DNA of 64,000 nucleotides from Protula sp. h YS-2021 (lineage: Eukaryota; Annelida; Polychaeta; Sabellida; Serpulidae), in the NCBI GenBank assembly GCA_949752745.1, contig OX457024.1:111032219-111096218 (forward strand), written 5' to 3'. The notes below the pieces were generated by a model. It ran no database searches. It saw only the letters and a list, made by a program, of their open reading frames with translations, and was not told where the DNA came from. Of the stretch, positions 49,260-59,075 are shown piece after piece. Position 1 is the stretch's first letter; each line of letters opens with the position of its first letter. Both the position numbers and the translations under genes were made by a program.

Positions 49260-49859
49260 GATACTTTGTTACATGGCTTAATTGGTGTTTTGATCACAAG
49301 TACCTGCAATATCTATGGATTTATGAGTGACAGTTTACATTTCAAAATTATGTAAGAGACTAATGATCAAGGAAACTCTGGCTTTTTATAAATTTATAAA
49401 CATAGCATAATAAAATTGTCTTCTCAATTGTAAATCTCACTGCTAAATAACAAAATTGATATAATTTAGATTGCAGTAATTAATTTAGTCATTCATTAAA
49501 TGTTTTAGTACTTTTCAATAGGAGTTGAAATGACTAACATATTTAAACTTACCTTTGCTATAACATGTAAAATCATTGGTCTGGATTTCCCTGATATCAG
49601 TGACATATTCCAGTAGCACACATTTTATACCATTTCCATAATGCATAACATTGAAAGCAATACAATCCCCCAAATTAGAGCATTGCATAGAGCACCTCAA
49701 TCGTGAGACCACAAAATAGAAGTTTAAAACACCACCATCACAAACTCCAGCGATGTTTTTATATGTGTTATATCTATTACTATTTTCTGCTAAACCAAAT
49801 TGCAATTGGAGGAAGACAATATGAGCGAAGAATAATAAACATTTGTATTTTTGAAACAT
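47669..49859 (-). CDS. L3: secreted PAN + F-type lectin, four open exons, 3' end not found
   Basis: Exons 49859-49553, 49034-48903, 48158-48069 and 47813-47669 join in frame with GT/AG borders and phases 1, 1, 1 and 2, giving at least 224 residues. Residues 1 to ~24 are a signal peptide. A PAN/apple-like domain follows (~38-101; cysteines in 'SRLRCSMQCSNLGDC' and 'IKCVLLEY'). The F-type lectin domain starts at ~103, with 'AKPAYQSS', VDGN (130-133), C141/C143/C144, H145, 'TPWWTVDF' (W153/W154), 'RSDCCAEYL' (172-180) and 'NPNLSTDKRLC'. Family knowledge: F-type lectins bind fucose through His and an R-x-D-x4-R/K motif. Here the last position is Tyr179. The final exon, present in L1 at 57913-58006, was not found to the left, where Polinton-derived and other DNA lies. 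The protein should be extracellular and may bind glycans. This is the only array member without a visible lesion in exons 1-4. Confidence 0.75.
48069..48158 (-). CDS. L3 exon 3 (F-lectin core, WW and RxD motif)
   Basis: A 90-bp exon after 'ttattgacag' ending before 'gtaagg'. It encodes 'NEATPWWTVDF' and 'SVKIWKRSDCC'. The exon is phase 1 at both ends. Equivalent exons are 86 bp in L2 and 81 bp in L4, both with stops, and truncated in L1, so L3 holds the only usable version here. Confidence 0.85.
48180..48690. repeat. L3 intron 2 minisatellite
   Basis: Degenerate units such as 'acactttgtgtaggcac' and 'gatactttgtgtacac' fill intron 2. The minus-strand open frame of 175 codons that runs into exon 3 is the repeat read as 'VSTQSVHKVSTK' and is not coding. 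Confidence 0.8.
48903..49034 (-). CDS. L3 exon 2 (F-lectin N-terminal part)
   Basis: A 132-bp exon with acceptor 'ctcggttacag' and donor 'gtaagtg'. It encodes 'VFEIAHAKPAYQSSTF', 'ASKAVDGNADS' and 'HCSCCHT'. Compared with canonical 'SCTHT', an extra Cys is present. The incoming phase matches exon 1 (AAA G|TT). Confidence 0.85.
49163..49257. repeat. (TA)n microsatellite in L3 intron 1
   Basis: A near-pure TA tract of about 95 bp, with one 'ttta' interruption near the left end, between L3 exons 1 and 2. It creates a false Tyr-Ile tail on the antisense frame of exon 2. Confidence 0.95.
49553..49859 (-). CDS. L3 exon 1 (signal peptide + PAN-like domain)
   Basis: Starts at ATG with a hydrophobic leader ('CLLFFAHIVFLQLQFGLA', likely cut near residue 24). 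It continues to 'DFTCYSK' with a consensus donor 'aaag|gtaagt'. Cys positions in 'VCDGG', 'LRCSMQC', 'GDC', 'IKC' and 'FTC' fit a PAN/apple-type domain. The same exon is present in L2 and, broken, in L4. Confidence 0.8.
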
Positions 49860-50818
49860 ATTTCTTTTTGCAGTAAATTTTATATTTATTTTATTCCTAT
49901 ACAGTGGAGTCAGTGTAACTATCTGCGATGGTTCTCTTTGCTTGGCGTAATACTATTGCTACAGCAGTACATTTGCTAAACAAAACTAATTTCTACACTT
50001 TTACTTGTGGAGGTCAGTTTTCCGTTCATTAACCTAGCACTAAGCTTTTCCACTCTCGTTATAACTTTAGCACACGCTTTCCTTTGTGACAAGTAAAATC
50101 ACTGGATTATTTATTATTTTTCCCTGATGTCACTGGCATATTTTAACAGGGTAAATTTGATGTTATTCAAATAATTCATGACATTTGATTAGTTTCTGAA
50201 AGCATATGAACGTGTTTGAAATGTTTGAATAAAATAAAGGCTTCAATAATAAATACCGTTTCTAAGGTTGAAGTATTCCATTCAATGTAGCAAAACAATA
50301 GATACTGTTCCATACAGGACAGAATTGTGTTCCAGTAAAGTACACATTTCTGTGTCTTAAGAGGCCAACATGTTCACAAATTGGAATATCCAAATTGTGT
50401 GTGATCATAGAGATAGATCACTGTCCTGGGTGCTTTGTACTGGATTCGGACACATTTGGAAGGCCTGCGAAAGAACCAGATAATAATGAGTTCATGAGCC
50501 TTCTACAGGCCAATCCAATAGAAAGCACATCAGTCCCATTGCTTATTGCTATTATAATACAAATACATATAATCATGTCTGAGATAGCCAAATTGAACAG
50601 AATTATATTTCTTGTACCTCTGACATACTCCTCTGTTCTCTAAGGCCACTTTTATGCCACTTGGCAAATTTCCTCGCACGAAACAAAGAGTTTCGTCAAA
50701 AAATCTTTATCTGCTTTACGCTTACCTATAGTTTGACAGCAAAGTGATGCTAGTGAAGTTTTGGGGCAATTTCTGGTGTTACTAAATCCAAAATTTGCTT
50801 TAATTTTGACAGAATTTG
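49860..50818. other. Upstream of L3, no gene
   Basis: Probable 5' flank of L3. Parts (49990-50200 and about 50420-50630) match the region upstream of L4 (39000-39200 and about 39410-39560). No TATA or other promoter element could be fixed with confidence. Confidence 0.4.
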
Positions 50819-50844
50819 TTTTTTTTTTTTTTTTTTTTTTTTTT
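50819..50844. repeat. Poly(T) tract
   Basis: Twenty-six consecutive T. It could be the poly(A) tail of a minus-strand retrocopy or SINE, but no element body was recognised beside it. Confidence 0.9.
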
Positions 50845-53109
50845 GAGATTTCATCTTGGGTGATCACGACAGTTTCCGTTAAGCAAGCGGCTGATGAGGC
50901 AAATATCTCATCCGTCGATGTTTCTGCAGCTTTTCAATATAATTATTTTATTTATATTTTCTATAATAATGTTCCGAATTGGCGCTCAGAGTTAAAGGAT
51001 ACTATTTCCTATATCAGAGATAACGAGCTGAGACCTCACTTAAATCATATAACAATTGTGACGTCATTAGTAATACAACCGTATCGAACGTCCCATGATA
51101 CATTCTAGTAAAGATCACGCTAATTCAATCAAATTGATGTGCTACTGTTCGCCCTGTTTCTTGAACAACCTTGTTTTCACAGCATTGAATATTCATATTT
51201 CGTTTGATTCCGCGCCAGATGTCACTTGAAATCTATTTGAAATCTGTAGACTGTGGTATTCCGTCGTGTAAGCTTTGATCGATACGAGGCATTAAACCAA
51301 CGTCAGCAGTAATGCCTAACACCATTGATTTGCAGCGTAACACTTTGCTGATTCCTATGATGTCATCGCTCTGGATAAGTGACAAGATTTAATAGTGCGT
51401 AATGCAATCATTGTCGTTATCACCATGTTTCCTCTACACTATCCTGATATATCTGTTGTGTATGTCATGATTTTAATTTAGAAAAAGCAAAATATTTTTA
51501 AATATTATCAAACCACGATGGTAAAATGTGCCCAACTGACTGATCGAAATTTTTAACGATTTAGGCCACATGGCTATGTTTCTATAACAACGGAGCTTTA
51601 GGAGATATAAGTTAGAATATTGATACCTATTTTTAATTGTCTGTGTCTTGTATTCTGTGTTATTCCTTTGATAGGAATATCAATAAAAAGTCGCCCTGTG
51701 ATAAATTTTTACGTGTTTCTAGAGTTTTCGACTGTATCGTAAAAACCAAAAATTAACATTTTTCGGAAGATTTTGTAGGCGCATGTATCTTATTTATTAT
51801 GGCAATTGGCACCAACACAACAGTTACGAGTTCTCAGCATCAGTGTTAGCTGAAACCATCAACCTCATTCTTTTGGCCTTCTCGATGCCAGAAAATATTA
51901 AAGTGGAAAAAGTAACATTAGAACTATGGGCGCAGAGAAAATACTGCTGTATGGCGGGCTCATCAGTGTATGACGTGCCAACAACAATTTTATTGAAGCA
52001 GCGTCAGCAGGATCAATTCCAGGTCCCCTGCTAGTCATCGACCACGGTACAGTAATGTGTGAAGTGTGCGAAGGGTGCAGCGGAACAGTTGTCTGTAAAC
52101 TGCCTCAAGACTATAACGGTAAAGAGTAAAGTGTAATGTGTAAGGCATGCCTAGATAAACTGTGTTTCCCAGATAAACAATTATTCTTAAGGCTAATACT
52201 GTTTTGACCTTTTACGTACAAACTAGTTACCATGCGTAGTCATTTATTTTTAAGCGATCCCTAAACGCGGAGTGATAATTTTGAAATAATATCCCCCTTT
52301 TCAACCTAGCGTTGAATGTGATTCCGAGGTACACCACCACCCCGCTCTATTTTGTGAGAAAGTACTGAATAAAAATTACCCTGCCTTTTCAAAACCGAAA
52401 TTGGCACTCTGGTGCTCCCAGGGGTTTTGACATGTATTTATTTTGAACCTGCTATGAATTCGACAGGCTGACCTCTTTTGATTTTGACATATTTTAATGC
52501 ATTGCTTTATTATGTTACAAATATCAAACTTGTTTTCTGTTTATGGTACAATAAGTATAAATCTTTAGTCTGTAAGGCTAAGTGTAACCCATAAGCATAA
52601 ACTTTTCACTTTTAACCACCTTTGTAATAATATCTAGCAAAGGAATAAAATATGGAAATTATTCTTTAAATTCTTTCTTTAATTATTATTATTCTTTAAT
52701 TCTTTAAATTGAATTCCTGTGTATACAGATAGCTGTATAAAGCTCTTTATACACGTATTATACTTCTCATTGATTTAACTTTTTATTAATTTTTTATTAT
52801 CGCTATTTTATTTGTCGCTAATTTTTAACTTATGGCTGTGTTATGTTTAACGCTGCTTTTATTTATCGTTTTCTTTACTTATAGTTATATTTTTTTACTT
52901 ATCGCTGCTTTTAATCCTCAGATGTGTTACAACAATCTTCTAGTAAGATATGATTCATGCACAAAAGTAATTAAAAGACAGATATTTCAGGGGCTCTGTA
53001 ATTTACTACTATGGAGTGGCATGGACCAGTAAATTTGTCTTGCTACAAATACACCATCACTTCATGTCGAATGAGGTGTGTTTTGAAGCTGAATGTTCAG
53101 ATATCTGCA
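50845..53109. other. Intergenic/L2 3' region, no gene recognised
   Basis: Exon 5 of L2 was not found here. Open frames 51783-52034 and a following 'GPLLVIDHGTVMCEVCEGC' stretch (about 52018-52128, other frame) have no family match that I recognise. 52560-52870 is low-complexity 'attattattctttaat'-type sequence. 53080-53112 matches intron-4 sequence of other copies, fused to exon 4. Confidence 0.4.
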
Positions 53110-53549
53110 ACAATAATTGCAAAGCGGCTTTTCTGTTGACAGATTTGGATTTCCATATTCCACACTTACATAAATGATAACAATGTTCAGTCGTTCGGCT
53201 TTAAATAGACAAAAATAACCAAAACAATCAGTGATTCGGGATTAACGAGGGCTTATGCCATTCTTTCATTTATTATAAATATTGATACTTTTTGTTTTAA
53301 TTTACCTTTTATTTCATCAAAATCATAGGCAAAGCTACTTAATCAAGCTTTATTTAACGTTCACTTATTATTACTTTGCACACTAGCCTGTGTGTAAAAT
53401 TTCAGCTCAAAAGTACCCGTTAAAGGCAGACGAATCTATGAAAAATACCTAAAATGCCTTACAACAGCAGTCAGATCTATTCCAAATTTCGACTGACGTC
53501 ACTATAGATGATCGCAGTCCACCGTCCACCTAGGTGATGCCTCGTTATC

Positions 53550-53770
53550 TGTTAATAATCAGCGATTGTAAGTAACTCATATTGTAGGCACGTCTTATAG
53601 AGGCGCTGTGTAGAGATTCTGTGTAGAAACTTAGTGCATAGGTCTCGTATATAAACTTTGTGTAGAATCCTTTTTGCGGAAACTGCGCACTGAGACTTGC
53701 ACACTTCGTTTTGGGCACTTTGCACAAACACTTACAGAAGAGACTTCGTGTACACATTTCATGTGCGGAT
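53550..53770. repeat. L2 intron 2 minisatellite (short)
   Basis: Units such as 'gaaacttagtgc' and 'aaactttgtgtagaatcc', followed by 'actttgcacaaacactt'. Same family as in L1, L3 and L4, with fewer units. Confidence 0.65.
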
Positions 53771-54589
53771 CGTTGTATTTCTTCCCCACGGAGAGGGTTT
53801 GCATAGCTTAGGACTTCAGTAAAAATGGCCCTGACTGAAAAATTTCACGCAGCGAATCGAGCACATTTTTAAGTTTAATAACTGCATGTTTTTATTTTTG
53901 TTCTCATTCTATCATTCCACGTTGCAGTCGGTATACTAAGGAAGCGAAAGACATTATTGTATCAAGTTAAATATGAACAACGTAAATAATTAGCTACTGG
54001 TTTTAAAAAACCAGACGAAACAGAAATCACATCATAATACTAAAATAAGAAATGCGTGAGGAATCACAGGTATATAGGGAAACAACCGATGGAAAGAAAT
54101 GAACAACCCATTGTACAGTAAAAGAAAAACTTATTTACACTTACGGGTACAGGAACAGCCAGGGTAACTGGTGTCAGCATTTCCATCAAGTGCTTTACTT
54201 GCTGTTGCAGAGCACGGTACTGCAAGTGTGGACGACTGGCTTGTCGGTTTTGCATGGGCAATCTCTGATACTGTAACAGTGAGGATGTTATACCTAAAGC
54301 TAAATCCAAAGCAACAACAAAACCCAAGAAACAACCTTTATGCGTTCATGTTGACAAAACTGTTTATGCTGTCATGTTGACAAAATGTAATTTCAACTTT
54401 ATTATATACTTTTATATAACAAATTTACAAATGCAATAACATCCATAAATTTTTTAAAATTCTTCAAGTTAATTTTCTGACAATTTCATGCAATAAATAT
54501 TCGCTACAGATATGTAAAAATTCAGACCAATACAAACTTTATAACACCCCTACTTAAACAGCATTTTGAGTTCGTGTATCAATTTTCAA

Positions 54590-54985
54590 TTTTCAAAGTC
54601 TTGTATGCATTCTTGGCCTTGATCGACTCTGTATTGTTTTGTGGTGGCGACATGCGGACTCAGACTCGAACATATCCCAGACGTTTTTAATGCAAAGGGT
54701 TCATATCAGATGAGCAAGGAGGCCATTGTACAGTCTAGTTGAATTAGCCTTAACAAATTTGCACACATTTCATCCACAAGAGGGCAAGCGTTGCCGTGCA
54801 TAACATTTGCTGTACAAACTTTTGTACAGTACGGTACGATCTCTAAGGCGGTTTGCTCACAACGCCTTGCTTTCAAATTGCCATCGATGACTCGTAAAGG
54901 TGATTTCCAACCGATCGGAAAAGAACCCTACAATATAATAATTCCTCCATCAAATCTGTCGACTTTTTCTCCACTACTATGACCT
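54590..54985 (-). pseudogene. Tc1-like transposase fragment in L2 intron 1 (left)
   Basis: On the minus strand 'VDRFDGGIIIL', 'IDGNLKARRCEQ' and, further on, 'TVQWPPCSSDMNPLH' follow the Tc1 order 'FGGGSVMVWG ... IDGNLNARRY ... WPPxSPDxNPIEH'. Frames change several times and the second Asp block ('DNARPH') is lost. It joins directly to the second copy at its upstream end, suggesting one element inserted into another. Confidence 0.7.
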
Positions 54986-54989
54986 TGTT

Positions 54990-56087
54990 ACATTGGAATT
55001 TTAACGAAATTGTATCAAAATCTCACAAACCTGAAAAACGGAAAAATCGAAACAACGAACAATATCGAAACAATGCTGTTTGTAGACAACATAGATGAGA
55101 TTTTAACCGTTCATGAAGTAAAGTCATCTGAATAATGTGCCACTACTATCGCGTGTGAGCTCCGCGTGCGTTACGAAGGGCTTGCCCTTTATGTTGCATT
55201 GAATAAATGGATCGATTAATTCTCCGCTGTGGGTAATGCTGCCAGACTGGCCCAGATGATCTCAGAGGTGTTCCGAATTATCAATATCCGGAGAATATGG
55301 CTGCAGCCAACAGGCTGAGACTGTGTGCTGTCATATACTGTAAACTGTCTATGGCAACATTTGGTAGCGCGTTATCTTGCATAAAAATTGCGTCGATGTT
55401 TTACTGGGTGTAGGACAGTGAATGTCCACTAAGCAGGGATTGATATATCTATTTGAGGTCAGAATGCCATTAATGATTAAAAAGCCATAACTACTAGCTG
55501 ATCTTTATTGCACTCCAAACCATAATCGAACCGGAGCCAAATCTGTCAACTTTATAAACGCATTGTGAAACGTATCACTGTCCTCGATATGTCTGCATGT
55601 GCACATTTCACGTGCAGCTAGTCTTCTCTACACCGTCCGTCGACTTATCCGGTTATTGTTTGTGCCTGGTTCGATCGCCGCCATTTCATGTGCTATTTGA
55701 AACCTGTTGTGCAAGTGGATAAGTGAAATTGTTGATCTTGTACAGCCGCAGTAACTGGTGGCCTAAGTACTTCACGGCCGATCGGTCATGCTTCCTGTTT
55801 CTTGAAATCGATGTTGCAATCGTACACCGTAGCGTACGTAAACCCAAATCTATTGGCAATCCTGTTCGCAGAACTTCCCGCTGTGCACCAATAATCTGCT
55901 GGTGATATATCGTTTTCTGCAAGTCGTACAAAAGTCGTGCCTCGTACAAAAAATTAATGTCTCTCCAGTTTTCATGAACTTTGAGTTTATGCTGAAAAAA
56001 AGCATAGTACTGAGCGAACAATACACAGCAAGACCAATTTGATCTCAGTAGAAAACCGACGTGTACCCATGTTTGCAATAGTTGCAA
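54990..56087 (-). pseudogene. Tc1-like transposase fossil in L2 intron 1 (right), same family as 5.65-6.8 kb
   Basis: A 133-codon open frame (56087-55686) covers the N-terminal region. Downstream, 'DRFGSGSIMVWSAIK', 'AIFMQDNALPNVA' (catalytic Asp block) and 'WLQPYSPDIDNSEHL' are readable across stops. The last part (55140-54990) matches the 3' part of the plus-strand copy at 6660-6790. It is inactive, with several stops and frameshifts, and enlarges L2 intron 1. Confidence 0.75.
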
Positions 56088-56549
56088 AAGGAGTTAATTG
56101 AAGCCAAGGCAAAAATTGGAAGACAATGTCATGTTTCAAATTTTAGAATCTATACTTTTAAGTTTGCAAGGTATCGAAAAGATTTACTCTGCACTTTTTT
56201 GTTATTGGCGTTTATATATATTATTTAAACATCATTTCACTTATCATTTTCGTTTTTCAAATGTTTCTTCAGTGGAGCATTACACTAACATATGATAAAG
56301 TGATCTATAACCACGTATAAATTTTTGACATGACATATTCTAATCTGCTTCTCTGAGAATCTCTTTGAAGCCAAACGATTTTATGTGTAATGTTTTTGCT
56401 TATTGAAAGTAACAGGACCATGACTTTGTGTTCCATATGTAAGTCTCAGTAAGAAAATAGTTTATATTGTGTTTGAAGTTTATACCAAGGTTAAAAGCCC
56501 TGAAGCATAAACAGATAATAGGGATCAGTATACTTTACTTTCTAATTCC

Positions 56550-56705
56550 ATGATAGGTGATCAGACCAATTGCATTCGCATAGCTTAGGTAATTGGAGCG
56601 AACGTTAATCTCCTGCTTGCCACCCGAGCTGAAATCTAACTCGGGACCTGGGGACTATCAGAGTAACGCTCTAACAATTGAGCTAACCGTCACAGATCCC
56701 TGTCT
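56550..56705 (-). repeat. tRNA-derived SINE-like sequence
   Basis: On the minus strand, 'ggttagctcaattgttagag' has the form of a tRNA D-arm/A-box, followed by 'cgttactctgatagtcc' and 'aggtcccgagtt'. The anticodon stem cannot pair and the B-box is degraded, so this is not a working tRNA. It fits a tRNA-derived SINE head within L2 intron 1, close to exon 1. Confidence 0.55.
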
Positions 56706-56871
56706 AAGAAGTTTTATAAGTTATATAATTTTATAATTTCATTGCAAATTGTCTTTACTCGGTGAGTCTGAACAACTGAAAGACATGGAGTTTCAAAGCT
56801 AAATACTTCGCTTAATGTTTTATTGTAGCATTTTATTGTAGCAGTCGAAATAACAAAAAAGTTTGACTTAC

Positions 56872-57166
56872 TTTTTCTATAACAAGTAACATCGCTAAAC
56901 TGGTTTTCCGTGATATTAGTGACATATTCGAGCAGCATACACTTTATACCATATGAGTGATATATAACATTAAATGCAGCACAATGCTCTAGATTAGAGT
57001 ACTCCATCGAGTACGTCAAACGTGAAGGTACAAAACTTGAAATACTTCCATTACAAAATTCAATAATGTTTTTTAAAGTGTAATGTCTATAACCTTTTTT
57101 CGCCAAACATATGTTTAACAGAATGAATATTCTGTGAGCAAACAATAATACATATTTGTGTAACAT
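56872..57166 (-). CDS. L2 exon 1 (signal peptide + PAN-like domain)
   Basis: An open exon with a leader ('YVLLFAHRIFILLNICLA'), 'FCNGSISSFVPSRL', 'HCAAFNVIYHSYGIKCMLLE' and 'DVTCYRK' before a consensus donor. Two cysteines of the L3 pattern are replaced by Tyr. It could be translated, but downstream exons are broken. Confidence 0.7.
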
Positions 57167-57912
57167 TTTTATTTTACATTTGAAGTAAAAAATAAATTTA
57201 TTTTACTGTTTTTTTTTTAAATATATTTGTTTAAGTGGCAATGTTGTTATTCAATTTGCGAAATGTGAAACACGTCGATCAACTTTCATTTGGTGGCTTT
57301 AGGGCTATGATTTTACTTTGCTTATGTACATTTGACAGAGACACCAGTTTCTGGTATCAATGCCAATGTATAAATGGTTAATAATGCGCAGGAAAGAGCA
57401 CATTCACAAACAACTATCGTTCAGTTAAGCCAACCATGAGGAAAAAACAATATTTCAACAGACATCAAACTCGAAGAGTAGTTCTAGAGTACATGCAGCA
57501 AATAACAACCTACTGGTATTCTGAAACAACATGGCCAAGCCAAGCCAGGTAAGAAAGCCAAAAAAATCATAAAGCAACATTCTGCACTCTTTTATCAAAC
57601 ATGGATAACAATGCAAACATTGTTTATATAGGTATCGATTTTGGTTATCAAACTGGGCTAAGAAAGTAAAGTTTTCTAATAATTTTCATAATTCCCGATA
57701 AAATATCTCTGAAGCATATAATCAAGTCATTTTACAGAAAGGTTTTGAAATATGTTGATGAAAGCCTATCTGTACTATCATTTCGCTGACGGTAAATATT
57801 ACACAATACAATTTCATTCTTTTTAAAAATATTCCTGACTGAAATACAATTTTTAACTACGTCAATACTGTCACAAAGCATGCGCGGTGACTGCTGTGTG
57901 CATGGTTGCCTT
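57167..57912. other. Intergenic spacer between L1 and L2
   Basis: About 0.75 kb, which must hold the 3' end of L1 and the promoter of L2. No clear TATA box. No gene. Confidence 0.4.
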
Positions 57913-58006
57913 TTATGATTCTACAGCAACATGAATGCAGACTGTACAAAGACCTTCTATAGGCTTGAAATAAAGTTTTAGAGAATGTTTTGAAATATAC
58001 TTTGCA
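57913..58006 (-). CDS. L1 exon 5 (terminal exon of the F-lectin domain)
   Basis: After 'tacgtcag' the exon reads AG|T GCA AAG..., in phase with exon 4, and ends in TAA after 30 codons. The end 'GLCTVCIHVAV' resembles the 'LxLCEVxV' last strand of F-type lectins. An alternative acceptor 8 bases earlier would give the more canonical 'YVSAK' but breaks the phase. L4 has the homologous sequence at about 34293 with the acceptor mutated to 'cac'. Confidence 0.6.
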
Positions 58007-58599
58007 CTGACGTACTCGTTGAGTAATGGTAAATACAATCGTGAACGGTGTACAAAACCAGTTCTCGCGATAATCGGTTTGTTTTGCATACGACATAAAC
58101 CACGCGCTTCTATGAAACACTGACTTCACAACAAACACAATACTCACAACCCTAGACTTACTTGCTTTTTATTCTGCATTTAGCACAAATAAATAAATAA
58201 ATAAGTAATGATCATCTCTATCGTGCATATAGTCAAATACAAACCCATTATTAATGTTCCCAAGTTTCTTTGCTAAATCTTGAGCTCCGATTTCACAAAC
58301 CAATCATTGAATCGATTTCCCTGCATCTGATAAAGTATTTGCCTTTCAAATAACTGGCGCTGTTTGAAGAGTGGAGAGAACAGTTGATTGTATTTAACTC
58401 TCACACGCACATTTAAATCTTCATTTTAGACACCGTTGCAATATACGGTTTACAAAACTATGCAATCATTTGTGAACATTTTGGCTTTTGTCCTCCTACG
58501 GTCTAGAAGTGCAAGAAAGTTAATTAATACTTAGGATCTCATTGGTTCCTTATGTTCTCAATATTCAAGACAGCCAATTGGGCAGATTTCCACGGAATG

Positions 58600-59075
58600 T
58601 TATTTGAAGTTGAACATTACTGTTGTATTACCATGTGCATTATTGCAGTACACACTATTGTACTACCTTACAAAATACTGTAGTACATTACTGTTGTATT
58701 ACCTTGCAAATTAATGTACAACATTAATGTTGTATTACCTTGTACATTACTGTAGTGCATTACTGTTGTATTATCTGGTACATTACTGCAGTACATTACT
58801 GTTGGATTACCTTGTGTATTATTGTAGTACATTACTGTTGCATTACCTTCTTCATTACTGCAGTTCATTACTGCTGTATTACCTTGTACATCATTGTAGT
58901 ACATGATTATTGTATTACCTTGTACTGTGCTGCAGTACATGACTGTTGGATTACCATGCACATTACTGTGGTACATTAATGTTGTATTACCTTATACGTT
59001 ACTGTAATGCATTAATTTTGTATTACCTTGTACATCATTGTAGTAAATTAGTGTTGTATTACCTTGCACATTACT
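58600..59075. repeat. 36-bp minisatellite in L1 intron 4
   Basis: About a dozen units of the form 'ttgtacattactgtagtaca' + 'ttactgttgtattacc'. The unit is a multiple of three, so both strands show false open frames (58668-58976 minus, 58740-58979 plus). The homologous spot in L3 (45185-45240) has about one and a half units and L4 (34465-34515) about one, so the array expanded in L1 only. Confidence 0.95.

Larger units (their letters stand above)
53110..57166 (-). pseudogene. L2: PAN + F-type lectin, broken in exons 3 and 4
   Basis: Exon 1 57166-56872 and exon 2 54270-54145 are open with good splice sites (aaaa|gtaagt; ttacag|; ccc|gtaagt). Exon 3 (53548-53463, 86 bp against 90) is frameshifted and reads TAG soon after 'SPRWTVDCDHL'. 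Exon 4 (from 53198) keeps 'AERLNIVIIYV' and 'NPNLSTEKPLCNY', then is cut at about 53112, where sequence jumps to intron-4 DNA. No exon 5 was seen. The PAN domain has Tyr where L3 has two Cys ('LTYSMEYSNLEHC' against 'LRCSMQCSNLGDC'). Intron 1 is swollen to 2.6 kb by Tc1-like and SINE-like insertions. A shortened PAN-only product cannot be excluded. Confidence 0.8.

Noticed and set aside
56550..56705. A functional tRNA gene on the minus strand
   Set aside because: The A-box-like part is good, but the anticodon stem cannot form and the B-box is degraded; kept as a SINE-like repeat.
58668..58976. 102-residue Asn-rich repeat protein on the minus strand
   Set aside because: A frame artefact of the 36-bp minisatellite in L1 intron 4.
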